Source: Bradyrhizobium sp. AZCC 1721
Lineage (GTDB): Bacteria; Pseudomonadota; Alphaproteobacteria; Rhizobiales; Xanthobacteraceae
Length of the DNA: 64,000 nucleotides
Assembly (NCBI RefSeq): GCF_036924715.1
Contig: NZ_JAZHSB010000001.1
Span: 1,479,001 to 1,543,000, forward strand
Direction: 5' to 3'
A program made the translations under genes and the position numbers. Shown here piece after piece: positions 32,003-41,416 of this stretch. Under the pieces are notes generated by a model. The model saw only the letters and a program-made list of their open reading frames with translations, did not search any database and was not told where the DNA came from. Every line of letters starts with the position of its first letter. Positions within the stretch are counted from its first letter, which is position 1.

Positions 32003-33178
32003 TCATATCTCGCGAGCATTGCTGAGCGCCTTCTCATAGATAGTCATAAGCGTTTTGTGGTTGGAATCGGCAGTGTAATCCTGCTCGAACTTCTGGCGAG
32101 CAGCCTGCCGCATCCGAGCGAGCTCCAGTGAACTTCCTAGGATTCGCCGCACCGTCGCGGCGAGATCGACGGGGTCTCCCGGCTGGAAGTGCAGCCCGGT
32201 GAGGCCATCGTCGACGATCGCGGCCATCGCCCCCAACCTGGAGACAACCAACGGCGTGCCTTTGGCAAAGGCTTCGATGACGACTCGAGGAAAATTCTCG
32301 TAGCACTGGGATGGGAGCACCAAAAACGTCGCTTCTCCAACCAACTTATAGACGGCCTCAAGTGACTGATTTCGCATCCATTGGATAGACGTGTCCTTCG
32401 CCGCGGCCTCCTGCACTGCCGCTGCCAAAGGACCGTCGCCCACGAGCTTCAGCGGCAGCTCACCGCCGAGATGCCGCCAGGCCTGGAGGAGCGCCGTCAC
32501 TCCCTTCTCCGCTGACAATCGCCCGACGAACACGGCATAATGACCTGTCCCTGCACCGGGGCCTGGATCGGGGTAGGCGAAGTTGGATTTGATCGCGATC
32601 TTATCTGCGGGCAAACCCCCTTCAACGAGTTTGCGCCGACCGAATTCGGTGAGAGCGATATACACGTCCACTGCCTTCCACCAAGTGCCCAGCACTCGGT
32701 GCGTCGCAAGCATCGTGGCGACAGTGGTGCTGGCGGCTCGGCTGCCCCGGTAACAGTTATGCACGATGCCCGGCCAAGGGACCAATCTCCCGAGACACTT
32801 TTCGCAGACGTCTCCGTTACGAAACAGAAGCGCATTAGCGCAAAGAAGACGAAAGTTATGCACGGTCTGGACCACACGAACGTTTTCTGCCCGTGCGGCA
32901 TAGTAGGCGGCCGGTGAGATCAGGGGAAACGTGTTGTGGAAGTGTGCGATCTGCGGCCGATGCGTTCGAAACAGTTCTCGCAGCTCGCGGAACGCCGTGC
33001 GGCTCCAGATCGTGCGCGACGCGAGTTGTAGGCGACCCATCGCATCGATCGATTTGTTGTGCAGCCAGTACTTCGTCACCTCGTGCCCGTGCGCCCTGAG
33101 CATGGCGACCTCGGCCGTCACGCACTGATCTTCACCGCCGGGCTGCTTGTAGAAGTTATGCGCTACCAGAATTTTCAT
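32003..33178 (-). CDS. glycosyltransferase family 4
   Basis: The ATG at 33178 starts MKILVAHNFYKQPGGEDQ, the usual GT4 opening with the Gly-rich donor loop. The 391-residue product has FVGRLSAEKGV, the C-terminal nucleotide-sugar site with VLPSQCYENFPRVVIEAFAK (EX7E region) and GLHFQPGDPVDLA. It probably adds one sugar to the lipid-linked repeat unit at the cytoplasmic face of the membrane. Last gene of the leftward exopolysaccharide operon that starts near 39721. Confidence 0.88.
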   Translation of the reverse strand: MKILVAHNFYKQPGGEDQCVTAEVAMLRAHGHEVTKYWLHNKSIDAMGRLQLASRTIWSRTAFRELRELFRTHRPQIAHFHNTFPLISPAAYYAARAENVRVVQTVHNFRLLCANALLFRNGDVCEKCLGRLVPWPGIVHNCYRGSRAASTTVATMLATHRVLGTWWKAVDVYIALTEFGRRKLVEGGLPADKIAIKSNFAYPDPGPGAGTGHYAVFVGRLSAEKGVTALLQAWRHLGGELPLKLVGDGPLAAAVQEAAAKDTSIQWMRNQSLEAVYKLVGEATFLVLPSQCYENFPRVVIEAFAKGTPLVVSRLGAMAAIVDDGLTGLHFQPGDPVDLAATVRRILGSSLELARMRQAARQKFEQDYTADSNHKTLMTIYEKALSNAREI

Positions 33179-33269
33179 TGGAGAATATTCCCAACAGGGA
33201 CAACGTCGATCGTTCGCAAGCTCCGTCCGCGAGATGCGCCATTTCTTCCGAAGTCTCACCTCATGTTTT

Positions 33270-34055
33270 TCACAGGTCCATTTCTTCCCGCCGCGCTACT
33301 TCGTCAGTTGACGCGCTCGACAACAATGCGCGTTGGCAGATCTGTCCATTGGTAAGCGAGGGGGCTTGGATTGCGAACTCACTCATGCAACGCAAAACCT
33401 CATCCAGGCGTCGCCACTGGTCGGTTTCCTGCAGCTCCCATGAATGTCCCCACAGGTGCAGCATGCCGCCACATCTGAGGGATTCGTACAGCAAGGATCG
33501 CGTCAACTCAGGCCAATCGATCGAACGACCATGAGTTATCAGCCGTAAGAGGTTCGTGAGGGCCATGCGCTTGACCGCGTTCTTCGCGAACGCAAAGGAG
33601 CCGTGCGGATAGGCTTGGATCGTGGTCGGCAGCAGCATGATCCCCGCATTCTTGCGGGGCAAGTCGAGCGACAATAATTCGACATTGCGCGCACCCAAGT
33701 ACCCTGCCTTACGGACCATCTCCAAGTGCCTATTTCTGTACTTTCCCTTCGGCGGACAAAACATCAGGCATCGGATGCCGGTATTGCTTTCAACCCACGA
33801 TTTGGAGCCGGCAATCTCCTGCCACGCCTTTTGCTCGGTGGCCTCGGTCAGGACAGCGTGATGTAGGGTATGTGCACCAATCTCGAAGGCGAGACTGAGC
33901 TCCCGGATCTGGGCTGCCGACATCGTCTCATGCTCGGCGATCCTCGGGACGTAAAATGTGCCGCGCAAACCATACTTCGAGAGCAGCTCGGCCACGCGCA
34001 AATCCAGCGGATGGCCGTCGTCCCAACTGGTTGTGATGAAAGTCGCCGGCTTCAT
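33270..34055 (-). CDS. polysaccharide deacetylase (NodB homology)
   Basis: The 261-residue protein has the NodB-fold signature: TSWDDGHPLD carrying the first catalytic/metal Asp pair, LRGTFYVP, then IGAHTLHH with the metal His pair and CPPKGKYRN. It lacks a signal peptide, so it would act in the cytoplasm on a lipid-linked or nucleotide sugar, or its start is misjudged. The family removes N- or O-acetyl groups. Ends 91 bases before the glycosyltransferase; starts 19 bases after the fused kinase gene. Confidence 0.85.
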   Translation of the reverse strand: MKPATFITTSWDDGHPLDLRVAELLSKYGLRGTFYVPRIAEHETMSAAQIRELSLAFEIGAHTLHHAVLTEATEQKAWQEIAGSKSWVESNTGIRCLMFCPPKGKYRNRHLEMVRKAGYLGARNVELLSLDLPRKNAGIMLLPTTIQAYPHGSFAFAKNAVKRMALTNLLRLITHGRSIDWPELTRSLLYESLRCGGMLHLWGHSWELQETDQWRRLDEVLRCMSEFAIQAPSLTNGQICQRALLSSASTDEVARREEMDL

Positions 34056-34074
34056 TCTCGATCTCCCTCAGAGG

Positions 34075-35517
34075 TCAGGGAGCCTCATTTCTCAGTTGTG
34101 AATGCACCACTGGGTTGTGCCCGGCATCCCTGTTCTGTTCTAGCCCAAGGCGGCGCGCAATGCGCATTGCAAGGTGCCGCAGAATGATGTCGCTTACGTC
34201 GCGGACGACGTGCTCCAGTGGCCGGGCAGCATCAACGACGTGTCCATTGTTCATTGTCTTCATCAGCGACAGGTAAGCCCCGCGCTGCCGGGCTGTCTCT
34301 TCAATTGGAACGTCCTGTTTGCGGGCCTGAATTACCCCGGGCGGTGCGTCAAGGAGCATGACCAGATCAGGTTTGGGAGTGAAACGCCAAATCAGGCGCA
34401 GCAACCAGGTCGGGCCGCCATAGTGATAGCGCTTGGGATCCACGAGAGCATCGACGAGATGGCGGTCGTGCAAGACGAGGGTAGAGCGTGCCAACGCAAA
34501 ATGAATCGCCAGACGGTAGTAAACGAGGTAGTACACCAGCCAATAACACAGCGCCAGCATGACCGATATCATGCGCGATCGCGGAGCTGCAGCGTGTGGT
34601 AGAGTTGGGCCCGAGGGGCGGCGGAACAGACTGAGTAAGCCAGGCGCAAAGTAGTGGCACGTCGTTCGAGCGAAGGCACCGGCCAAATCTTGACGCACCA
34701 ATTTTATGACAGACGACTTGCCGGCACCGTCTGGCCCGAGAAAGATGACACTGAGCCCCCCCTCGGGCCACAACCCTGAGCGAATTTGGTGTCCCATGCG
34801 GCGCGACCAATTCCCAATCGACCGCCGGGGCTCTCTCAACATCGCACGCATCCGCATCTCTGCACCAAGAGAACTCAGACAACGCCTCACCGGGGTCCAG
34901 TCGCCGGAACTAGCGGCGGAGACGATCAGCGCCGTGTTCCTAGCGCCCCAGAAACGAGCGGCATGCTGCTGGCAACCGGTCGGATCTTGCGCATACACGG
35001 TACTGAGCCTTCGCCCCTGCGTGTCGTTTAGCTGCGCCTTCGCAATTTTCCTAACCAGATAGCAGCCGAACTCGACAGGCGGTGCCGGAATCCAGAAACG
35101 ACTGTGCCTGCGACGGCTCTCTATAACCTCCCTGCCGTTGTAGAACCTGAGCCCGCCAAGCTCATAATCAATGCTTAAGTCTAGCACGAGATAGCTTGGT
35201 GAGAGATCCGCATTCCTGCCAGCGAGCACGAAGTAGTACTCCCTGAAACACACCAGGTCGGCATCAATGCTGATTCCCCTACTTTCATGAAATAAGGCTG
35301 CTAGCTGGCCTGGATGAACGCTAGCGGAGATCATGCAGTCCACATCGGACGTGATCCGCTGGGGATAGCGTTCATACCCGTGCAGAACGCAATAGGGTAT
35401 CTCGGCGCGGTCCAGCGTCTCAAATACACCAAGCAGGATCCGGCCTGGGCCGCTCTGGTCAACGCCGTCGGCTAGCGCCGACGATTTTTCCTGATGTACA
35501 ATTTTCATGCTTCGCAT
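34075..35517 (-). CDS. nucleotidyltransferase-like domain fused to thymidylate-kinase-like P-loop domain
   Basis: A gaggagc site precedes ATG 35517, which lies 59 bases inside the end of the upstream gene. Residues 25-110 resemble a nucleotidyltransferase fold (PYCVLHGYERYPQRI then TSDVDCMI at 57-62; LDLSIDYELGG). Residues about 255-460 are a dTMP-kinase-like P-loop domain: FLGPDGAGKSS at 259-269, LHDRHLVDALVDP with the DRH motif, and VMLLDAPPGVIQARK. Such two-domain proteins occur in polysaccharide loci without an assigned role. I infer phosphate or nucleotide transfer to a glycan or lipid intermediate. Confidence 0.7.
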   Translation of the reverse strand: MRSMKIVHQEKSSALADGVDQSGPGRILLGVFETLDRAEIPYCVLHGYERYPQRITSDVDCMISASVHPGQLAALFHESRGISIDADLVCFREYYFVLAGRNADLSPSYLVLDLSIDYELGGLRFYNGREVIESRRRHSRFWIPAPPVEFGCYLVRKIAKAQLNDTQGRRLSTVYAQDPTGCQQHAARFWGARNTALIVSAASSGDWTPVRRCLSSLGAEMRMRAMLREPRRSIGNWSRRMGHQIRSGLWPEGGLSVIFLGPDGAGKSSVIKLVRQDLAGAFARTTCHYFAPGLLSLFRRPSGPTLPHAAAPRSRMISVMLALCYWLVYYLVYYRLAIHFALARSTLVLHDRHLVDALVDPKRYHYGGPTWLLRLIWRFTPKPDLVMLLDAPPGVIQARKQDVPIEETARQRGAYLSLMKTMNNGHVVDAARPLEHVVRDVSDIILRHLAMRIARRLGLEQNRDAGHNPVVHSQLRNEAP

Positions 35518-37888
35518 TGGCGTTGCTCCTCAAATCCCGTTCACGAATGGGCGGCCCTGGCGGACTCAGAAATTCCGACAGCGGAGCGGTGCCCAGCCCT
35601 GCATCGGCTTGCACTCTGCCAATGGTTTTCTTTAGTCGTAAACGGCCGATTTGTCTTTGGAGCATTTGGTACAGCCCGCGCGGCGACCATGAAACACTAT
35701 CCAGGGCCATCAAATGCAGCCGTACGCAGGCCCGGATCTCCTCTAACTGCGACCTTCGTGCTTCTAGCGAACCGATCGTCTCGACGAATGCTAGTACGAC
35801 ACCCTCGGCGAACCTTCGCTTGCGAGCGCAGGCGACGGGGCTGACGATCGTGTTCAACACAGATACTGCTGCATCATAGAGCATGTGCGCCAGATCGTGC
35901 GAGGCCGGCTCCCAACGGCTGCTGAGGTCATCGTCAAAAGAGCAAGTTCTTCGCCTGCCGGCGTCCACAAATGAGAGACTCCGTGCTCCGACGTCGCAAA
36001 GGATGTTATCGAGCGTCAGGTCTCCGTGGAGTAGACCGTTCGACCATAACCTATTCATCGCAGCGATGATCGCGTGCGGAAGCGATTGAAACACTTCGGG
36101 GGGCATATTGCCATGATCCAGCCAAGAGCCAAGCGGCTTACCCGTGACCCTGGAGGTGACCAAGGCCAGGGGAGACTCGCAAATATAGACTGGCGTCGGG
36201 ATAGAGATCTTCCAGCCGTTAATGGCGCTGCCGTCCAGGGCGGTATGCAGCCGTGACAGTAGTTCAAACTGGCAACGCACCAGTTTGACATCCGGTGATA
36301 GCCACGGTTTGTACAGCTTAATTACAACGCTACAGTAGTCTTGCCAGACCGGCAGGTGGTGGTCCGAGCATTGTACGTGATAAATGCTGGCCTCGACCCC
36401 TTCGGCAAGTTTTTCAATTATCCAGTCGTTTGTTTTGCAACCCGGGGCTAGTTGCTGGAGCACCGGGAGCACTTTCGAGGGGATGGGCGTCGCGCTTATC
36501 CTTCCGGAATTTGTCCGCGTGCCGGTCCGTGGGACGAGCGACAAGAGCGCGATCCAACGTGCCGTCGATTTGACCAGGTTTCCTGCGAGGATTCCGTAAG
36601 CGGCGCCCACCGAACCCCAAGTCACCACTAGGCACCAGACGAGGCTACCGGTGACAACAGCCGCCCATAGAGCGGTCCAGAAGATCACACGAGGATGCTT
36701 CATGCTTGTCAGCGCGTCGTTTGCCGGCATGCCTATGGCCATCACCAGCATCGCTACCATCAGCACCGTGATGGTGTGGCCTTGGCCGGCATAATTGGTG
36801 TCTTCGTAGAGGAACTGCATCACGACTTCACCAACGAGCAACGCCGCCACGCAGAACAAGACCATTGCGGCGCCGAGCCACATTGCGTTCCGGATGCTCT
36901 CGCGCCGCAGTCGCTCGCCACCACCCTCATTCCAGGCCAAGGCAAGTTTCGGAGTGAGGAGATTGCCGGCCCCAAGGATCAAAGGATTTGAGAGCAACGC
37001 AATGCTCATGCACGCGGCGAAGATACCCGTCGCCGTCGTGCCAGCGAGCCATGCCAGCAACCAATAGACAAGCGAACCTTGAACCGCCGAGGTCAGGTGC
37101 ACGGCAAGAAGCCATTTTCCCAGACCCCAATTCTCCTTCGTCGCGGCCCAAATCTGGTCGATGCGGACCATGAAGCTGGCGTGGACGACGTACAACCCCA
37201 CGATACAGGCCACGGCGCAGGCGCCGCCGAGCGCGGCGTACGCGGAGACAGCAGACAGGTGCCCGGTCCATCCCATCCAGCCGAGTGCCGCAAGCTGGAT
37301 GGCCGCCACCGCCGTATCGAGTATTAGAGCTTGGGCCATGCGAAGATGCGCGAAAGCTAACCGGCGACAGAATTCTCGCAGCATCACAAGCGGTGCGACC
37401 GCCGCCAGCGCCCAGAGCAATGTCCCGAGCTCAGGCCGCGTGCCGCGGGCGGACAGCCCCCACGCGGTGGCAGCCAGTGCGACGGCAACCAGGGCGGAAA
37501 GCAGGCCAGCCTGTCCCAGCGAGGCGCCTGCATGTTCGGCTGCCATCCCAAAGGAACGATGCTGGTGGATTGTGTAGGGAGTTGAGATCAGCGATTCCAG
37601 GATGCAGAGGCATGTTACAAGCAGGGAGAAGCCCATTGAGTAAAGTCCCAGTTCACTCGGCTGGGCGAAGCGACCGATTAAAATCGTGGTCAGAAAACTA
37701 GCAGCGCTGACCACCGCCTGGTCTGTCAGCGTTAATGCCTGGCTCCATGACAATGTGCCCTGTACCTTAGCCCACACACTTTCTTGTTGTCCCTGCGCCT
37801 TGCTCGCGTCAGCCTCGTAGGCCGCCGGGTCGGCATGGGCTAGCCTTTCACCCACGAGGACACGCAAGCAGGAGAGGGACAAAAGCAT
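35459..37888 (-). CDS. Wzx-like flippase fused to a kinase-like (HGD) domain
   Basis: The 809-residue product is a fusion. Residues about 45-455 form 12 or so hydrophobic helices of a polysaccharide flippase (LTLTDQAVVSAASFLTTILI, later SVGAAYGILAGNLVKSTARW). Residues about 480-800 are a soluble kinase-like domain: Gly-rich EGVEASIYHV, VVIKLYK with Lys524, LLHGDLTLDN with catalytic HGD at 621-623 and Asn628, and SFVDAG with metal Asp642. All key kinase residues are kept. The flippase would move the lipid-linked repeat; the kinase partner could phosphorylate the glycan lipid or regulate transport (inference). Start has no strong ribosome site. Confidence 0.8.
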   Translation of the reverse strand: MLLSLSCLRVLVGERLAHADPAAYEADASKAQGQQESVWAKVQGTLSWSQALTLTDQAVVSAASFLTTILIGRFAQPSELGLYSMGFSLLVTCLCILESLISTPYTIHQHRSFGMAAEHAGASLGQAGLLSALVAVALAATAWGLSARGTRPELGTLLWALAAVAPLVMLREFCRRLAFAHLRMAQALILDTAVAAIQLAALGWMGWTGHLSAVSAYAALGGACAVACIVGLYVVHASFMVRIDQIWAATKENWGLGKWLLAVHLTSAVQGSLVYWLLAWLAGTTATGIFAACMSIALLSNPLILGAGNLLTPKLALAWNEGGGERLRRESIRNAMWLGAAMVLFCVAALLVGEVVMQFLYEDTNYAGQGHTITVLMVAMLVMAIGMPANDALTSMKHPRVIFWTALWAAVVTGSLVWCLVVTWGSVGAAYGILAGNLVKSTARWIALLSLVPRTGTRTNSGRISATPIPSKVLPVLQQLAPGCKTNDWIIEKLAEGVEASIYHVQCSDHHLPVWQDYCSVVIKLYKPWLSPDVKLVRCQFELLSRLHTALDGSAINGWKISIPTPVYICESPLALVTSRVTGKPLGSWLDHGNMPPEVFQSLPHAIIAAMNRLWSNGLLHGDLTLDNILCDVGARSLSFVDAGRRRTCSFDDDLSSRWEPASHDLAHMLYDAAVSVLNTIVSPVACARKRRFAEGVVLAFVETIGSLEARRSQLEEIRACVRLHLMALDSVSWSPRGLYQMLQRQIGRLRLKKTIGRVQADAGLGTAPLSEFLSPPGPPIRERDLRSNANAKHENCTSGKIVGASRRR

Positions 37889-37928
37889 CAGGCCACGGGG
37901 TCTCTAGTGGGATCTGCTGCGGAGCCAG

Positions 37929-38759
37929 TTACCTCTGAGACCGCAGTCGCGAAGGTGCATTCACAGAATATAGGATGGCTTGGCGGACGACCGCTCCGGC
38001 GACAAGTAACAGGAAGGCGGGCACGATATAGGCATAGCGGCGCCATAAGCGGCGCGGTTCCGAGCACAACCGAAACAGCCACTCCAGCCCGTTTCGCTGC
38101 ATCCACAGCGGAGCCTGACGTTTGGTGCCCGCCAGGAAGTCGAACGCGGCCCCTACACCGATCATGACCGGTGCCTCAATGCGCCCGATGTGGTTCGCCA
38201 TCCAGAACTCCTGTTTCGGCGTGCTCAGTCCCACCCATACGATGTCTGGTCGCGTCGCGTTGATCGCGGCAACCGCGGCCTCATCCTCCTCCTGCGTCAA
38301 CTCGCGAAATGGGGGACAAAGCAAGCCCGCCACGTCGAGCTTTGGGTGCGCTGTGATCAGGACTTGTTTGAGCTTGTCGGCCACTCCTTCGGCGCCGCCG
38401 TAATAGAACTGGCGGTAGCCGCGCCGGCTTGAAACGGCCGTCATTTTCCGCATCAAATCCGGACCATAGACTCGGTCCATGCGACTCTTGCCATAGAGGC
38501 GCGAAAGCCACACCAGCGGCATGCCGTCGGGCGTTACCATGCCGGCATCATTGTGAATGCGGCGCAGGCGCTCGTCGCGGCGGCTCTCCAAAACGCCGTG
38601 AACGCCGGTAACGCAGACGTAGTTGCAGCTGCGACTGCTGATCCAGCGCTCAATCGTTGCGATAGCGTCGTCCAGATCGATTGCACTGACACCGACGCCA
38701 AGAATGTCGACACGGTCGTCGCGAATGGGGCCGGCGGAATTTAGCTGGCGATTTTCCAT
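37929..38759 (-). CDS. WecG/TagA/CpsF family glycosyltransferase
   Basis: The 276-residue GT26 protein shows [33 protein letters not shown] with the catalytic Asp, [35 protein letters not shown] and [17 protein letters not shown], all hallmark motifs. It transfers a sugar (often N-acetylmannosaminuronate or a relative) to a lipid-linked acceptor. A hydrophobic stretch at the C-terminus ([15 protein letters not shown]) anchors it to the membrane. Start overlaps the end of the upstream gene by 19 bases, so they are one operon. A fragment of a second copy lies at 48774-48857. Confidence 0.88.
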   Translation of the reverse strand: MENRQLNSAGPIRDDRVDILGVGVSAIDLDDAIATIERWISSRSCNYVCVTGVHGVLESRRDERLRRIHNDAGMVTPDGMPLVWLSRLYGKSRMDRVYGPDLMRKMTAVSSRRGYRQFYYGGAEGVADKLKQVLITAHPKLDVAGLLCPPFRELTQEEDEAAVAAINATRPDIVWVGLSTPKQEFWMANHIGRIEAPVMIGVGAAFDFLAGTKRQAPLWMQRNGLEWLFRLCSEPRRLWRRYAYIVPAFLLLVAGAVVRQAILYSVNAPSRLRSQR

Positions 38760-39721
38760 ACGATCTTCTTTGCTTCGTCGGGACTCGAAAGCAGCCTATC
38801 GAAATAGCGGATGGTTCGGCTCAGGCCTTCCCTGAGCGGCACCGCCGGCTGCCAATGTAGGAGTTGCGTGGCGCGGGTGATGTTCGGGCAGCGCTGCCGG
38901 GGGTCGTCCTGTGGCAGCGCTCGGAACTCTAACCTCGAGCGCGAGCCGACGAGGGAGATGATAAGCTCGGCCAGCTCCGAAATGGTGGTTTCTGAGGGGT
39001 TTCCGAGATTGACCGGCCCGTCGACGTCGCCCTCGACATTCATCAGACGCGTGAGGCCGTCGATGAGATCATCGACATAACAGAACGACCTCGTTTGCAA
39101 CCCCGAGCCAAATATGGTGATCGGCTCGTTCTTCAGAGCCTGGATTATGAAGCTGGAAACGACGCGCCCGTCCTGCGGGTGCATGTTCGGCCCATATGTA
39201 TTGAAGATGCGCGCGACCCTTATGGAGAGCCGGTGCTGACGTTTGTAATCGTAGAACAGCGTCTCGGCGCATCTTTTGCCCTCGTCGTAACAGGCGCGCG
39301 GGCCTGCTAAATTAACTCGACCGCGGTACTCTTCGCTCTGCGGATGGACGTCGGGATCGCCGTACACCTCGCTGGTGGACGCCTGCAAAATGCGCGCGTG
39401 CAAGCGTTTGGCGAGACCCAACATGTTGATCGTTCCAATGACGCTCGTCTTAGTCGTTTGAACTGGATCATGCTGATAGTGGACCGGCGAGGCCGGGCAG
39501 GCGAGATTATAGATCTCGTCCACCTCCACATAGAGAGCAAACGTCACGTCGTGACGCATGACCTCGAAAGCCGGTTCGAGGAGCAGTGGTTCGATGTTGC
39601 GGCGCGAGCCTGTGAAGTAGTTGTCGACACAGAGAACCTGGCACTCCTGCTCGAGCAGCCGTGCACATAGATGCGAGCCCAGAAAGCCCGCACCCCCCGT
39701 CACAAGCACCCGCTTTTTCAC
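38741..39721 (-). CDS. UDP-glucuronate decarboxylase (UDP-xylose synthase)
   Basis: The GTG at 39721 has gggagg six bases upstream and opens directly with [17 protein letters not shown], the NAD-binding loop. The 326-residue product has [47 protein letters not shown] with Yxxx[14 protein letters not shown] and [11 protein letters not shown], specific to UXS-type enzymes that convert UDP-glucuronate to UDP-xylose. First gene of the leftward exopolysaccharide operon, so the glycan probably contains xylose. Longer in-frame upstream sequence lacks a ribosome site. Confidence 0.9.
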   Translation of the reverse strand: MKKRVLVTGGAGFLGSHLCARLLEQECQVLCVDNYFTGSRRNIEPLLLEPAFEVMRHDVTFALYVEVDEIYNLACPASPVHYQHDPVQTTKTSVIGTINMLGLAKRLHARILQASTSEVYGDPDVHPQSEEYRGRVNLAGPRACYDEGKRCAETLFYDYKRQHRLSIRVARIFNTYGPNMHPQDGRVVSSFIIQALKNEPITIFGSGLQTRSFCYVDDLIDGLTRLMNVEGDVDGPVNLGNPSETTISELAELIISLVGSRSRLEFRALPQDDPRQRCPNITRATQLLHWQPAVPLREGLSRTIRYFDRLLSSPDEAKKIVWKIAS

Positions 39722-40031
39722 CACACACCTCCCGTTGCGATCGCGACAAGATCTCTCTCGTCCAAGCTGATGCTGCCTGCAAGCTGATGCTGCTGGCCCT
39801 CGGAGTGTGATCGGCAGGACGAAAGTTGAGAATTGCTCATTGGGGGCAGGACAGAACATAGGCCAGCAAAGGCGGGGTATCCCGCGCATACCTATGGGGT
39901 ACTCACGAAGACCTTAACCCATAGCCACTGTTCGTGCCCGACGGCTCTTGGGCGGCCGCTAGACTGTATCAAAATCGATGTAGCGCTATTCGGTTTAAGT
40001 GCAAAGTCGCGAGGAGCGCGAGGAGAACGCC
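39722..40031. promoter_or_regulatory. divergent promoter region of the exopolysaccharide operons
   Basis: 310 bases between the leftward operon (uxs to GT4) and the rightward operon (export protein onward). Both promoters must lie here. I can identify only the two ribosome binding sites and a small direct repeat (caagctgatgctg) at about 39764-39792. Operators for the nearby LuxR regulators are possible. Confidence 0.5.
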
Positions 40032-41408
40032 ATGACTCCTGGTCGGAGGGCAACGGCCGGCACGCTCGGGCACCGCTGTGCGACTGCAGTGTATCAATGT
40101 ACAAGAGCGGCAGCTCTGCTCGGCGTACTCGCATTCTCCTCCCCTATGCTTGCGGATTCCCCGGGGGACAGTCGCGTCTATAAGCTCGGGCCAGGCGACC
40201 GGATCACTGTGACCGTGTTCGGGCAGGCAGAGTTATCGGGCGAGGTGCTCGTCGACGGGGTTGGCAATATTGTCCTGCCGCTCATAGGCCCAATCGAAGT
40301 CAAGGACCTGACGACGCTCGAGTGCCAGAACCTTATTCGAGACCGGCTTGGCGATGGAATTCTCCAGCAACCTTCAGTCAGCGTACGGATTAGCGAGCTC
40401 CGGCCGCTATATATTCTGGGCGACGTGCGCGCGCCGGGTGCCTATCCCTTCCGTTACGGCAGCACCGTGCAGAGCGCCGTAGCTGTTGCTGGCGGTTTCG
40501 CGCTTCCCCAATTGGCTCACGGGACGGCCGTTTCCGAGTTCCTTCTGGCCGACGAGCGTGTGCGCCAGCTCAGCTTCCAGAAGCAGGCTATGCTCGTTCG
40601 TCGTGCGCGTCTCGAAGCGCAACGCGACGGCATGAAGACCTTCTCTCCTCCGCAGGGCATGACCGAGGGAGCTCCTATGTCAGGTGGACGCGCGACCGCG
40701 CAGCCGCAAGCGTCGAGCATAGTAGCGGACGAGACGGACACGTTCGAAAGGCAGTCGGCCATCCTGCAACGTCAACTGGACTTGCTGCGCTCGCAAAAGC
40801 CGCGATTAGAAAAAGAGATCGAGGCCTTCAACGGGCAGATTACGGCGGCGAAGAAGCAGCTTGAAATCGTCAAGCAGCATGCCGATCAATATAGCCGGCT
40901 GGTCAAGCAGGGCCTCGGCGTCGTCAATGCGGAACTGCAGTTCAGGATTACAGAGGCGAACCAGGAAAGCGAGCTTTGGAGGCTAACGACTCAGGTCTTG
41001 CGCCTGCAGATGGAGGCCAGTGAGCTCGACATCAAGATTCATGAGGCCGAGGCGTCCTTCAAGAGACAGGTCATTACAGAATTGCGGGACGTGCGCGAGC
41101 GCCTCAGGGAGCTTGATGTTGCGTTGCCGTCGGCGCGCGAAATCCGCGACGTAAAGCTAGAGCAGGCTGGCAGCATGGCCGGAGCCGAAGCCTCTCGCTC
41201 CGTCAGCGTCGCGCGCACCCAAAACGGCAAGGCCACCATCTTCCAGGCAACCGAGACAACAGCCCTGGAGCCCGGCGACATCATCGATGTCAAGAAGTCG
41301 CTTCCCCGTGAATCGCCTCGGAGCGCTCCGGCCAGCCAATCTAGTCTGCGTCCATATCAAATGGGACCATCAGAGTCTGAAGGGCCGGTCGCTTCGGTTT
41401 CCCGGTAG
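40032..41408 (+). CDS. polysaccharide export protein (Wza/ExoF-like)
   Basis: The ATG at 40032 has gaggaga seven bases upstream. A signal peptide is likely (about residues 1-42, ending SPMLADS). Poly_export domain: VYKLGPGDRITVTVFGQAEL and VDGVGNIVLPLIGP; SLBB-type segment ISELRPLYILGDVRAPGAYP with VQSAVAVAGGF. A long coiled coil (about residues 240-360) follows, as in ExoF-like proteins. It forms or gates the outer-membrane channel with the Wzz-like protein. Ends 9 bases before the polymerase gene. Confidence 0.88.
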   Translation: MTPGRRATAGTLGHRCATAVYQCTRAAALLGVLAFSSPMLADSPGDSRVYKLGPGDRITVTVFGQAELSGEVLVDGVGNIVLPLIGPIEVKDLTTLECQNLIRDRLGDGILQQPSVSVRISELRPLYILGDVRAPGAYPFRYGSTVQSAVAVAGGFALPQLAHGTAVSEFLLADERVRQLSFQKQAMLVRRARLEAQRDGMKTFSPPQGMTEGAPMSGGRATAQPQASSIVADETDTFERQSAILQRQLDLLRSQKPRLEKEIEAFNGQITAAKKQLEIVKQHADQYSRLVKQGLGVVNAELQFRITEANQESELWRLTTQVLRLQMEASELDIKIHEAEASFKRQVITELRDVRERLRELDVALPSAREIRDVKLEQAGSMAGAEASRSVSVARTQNGKATIFQATETTALEPGDIIDVKKSLPRESPRSAPASQSSLRPYQMGPSESEGPVASVSR

Positions 41409-41416
41409 TAGCCGGC

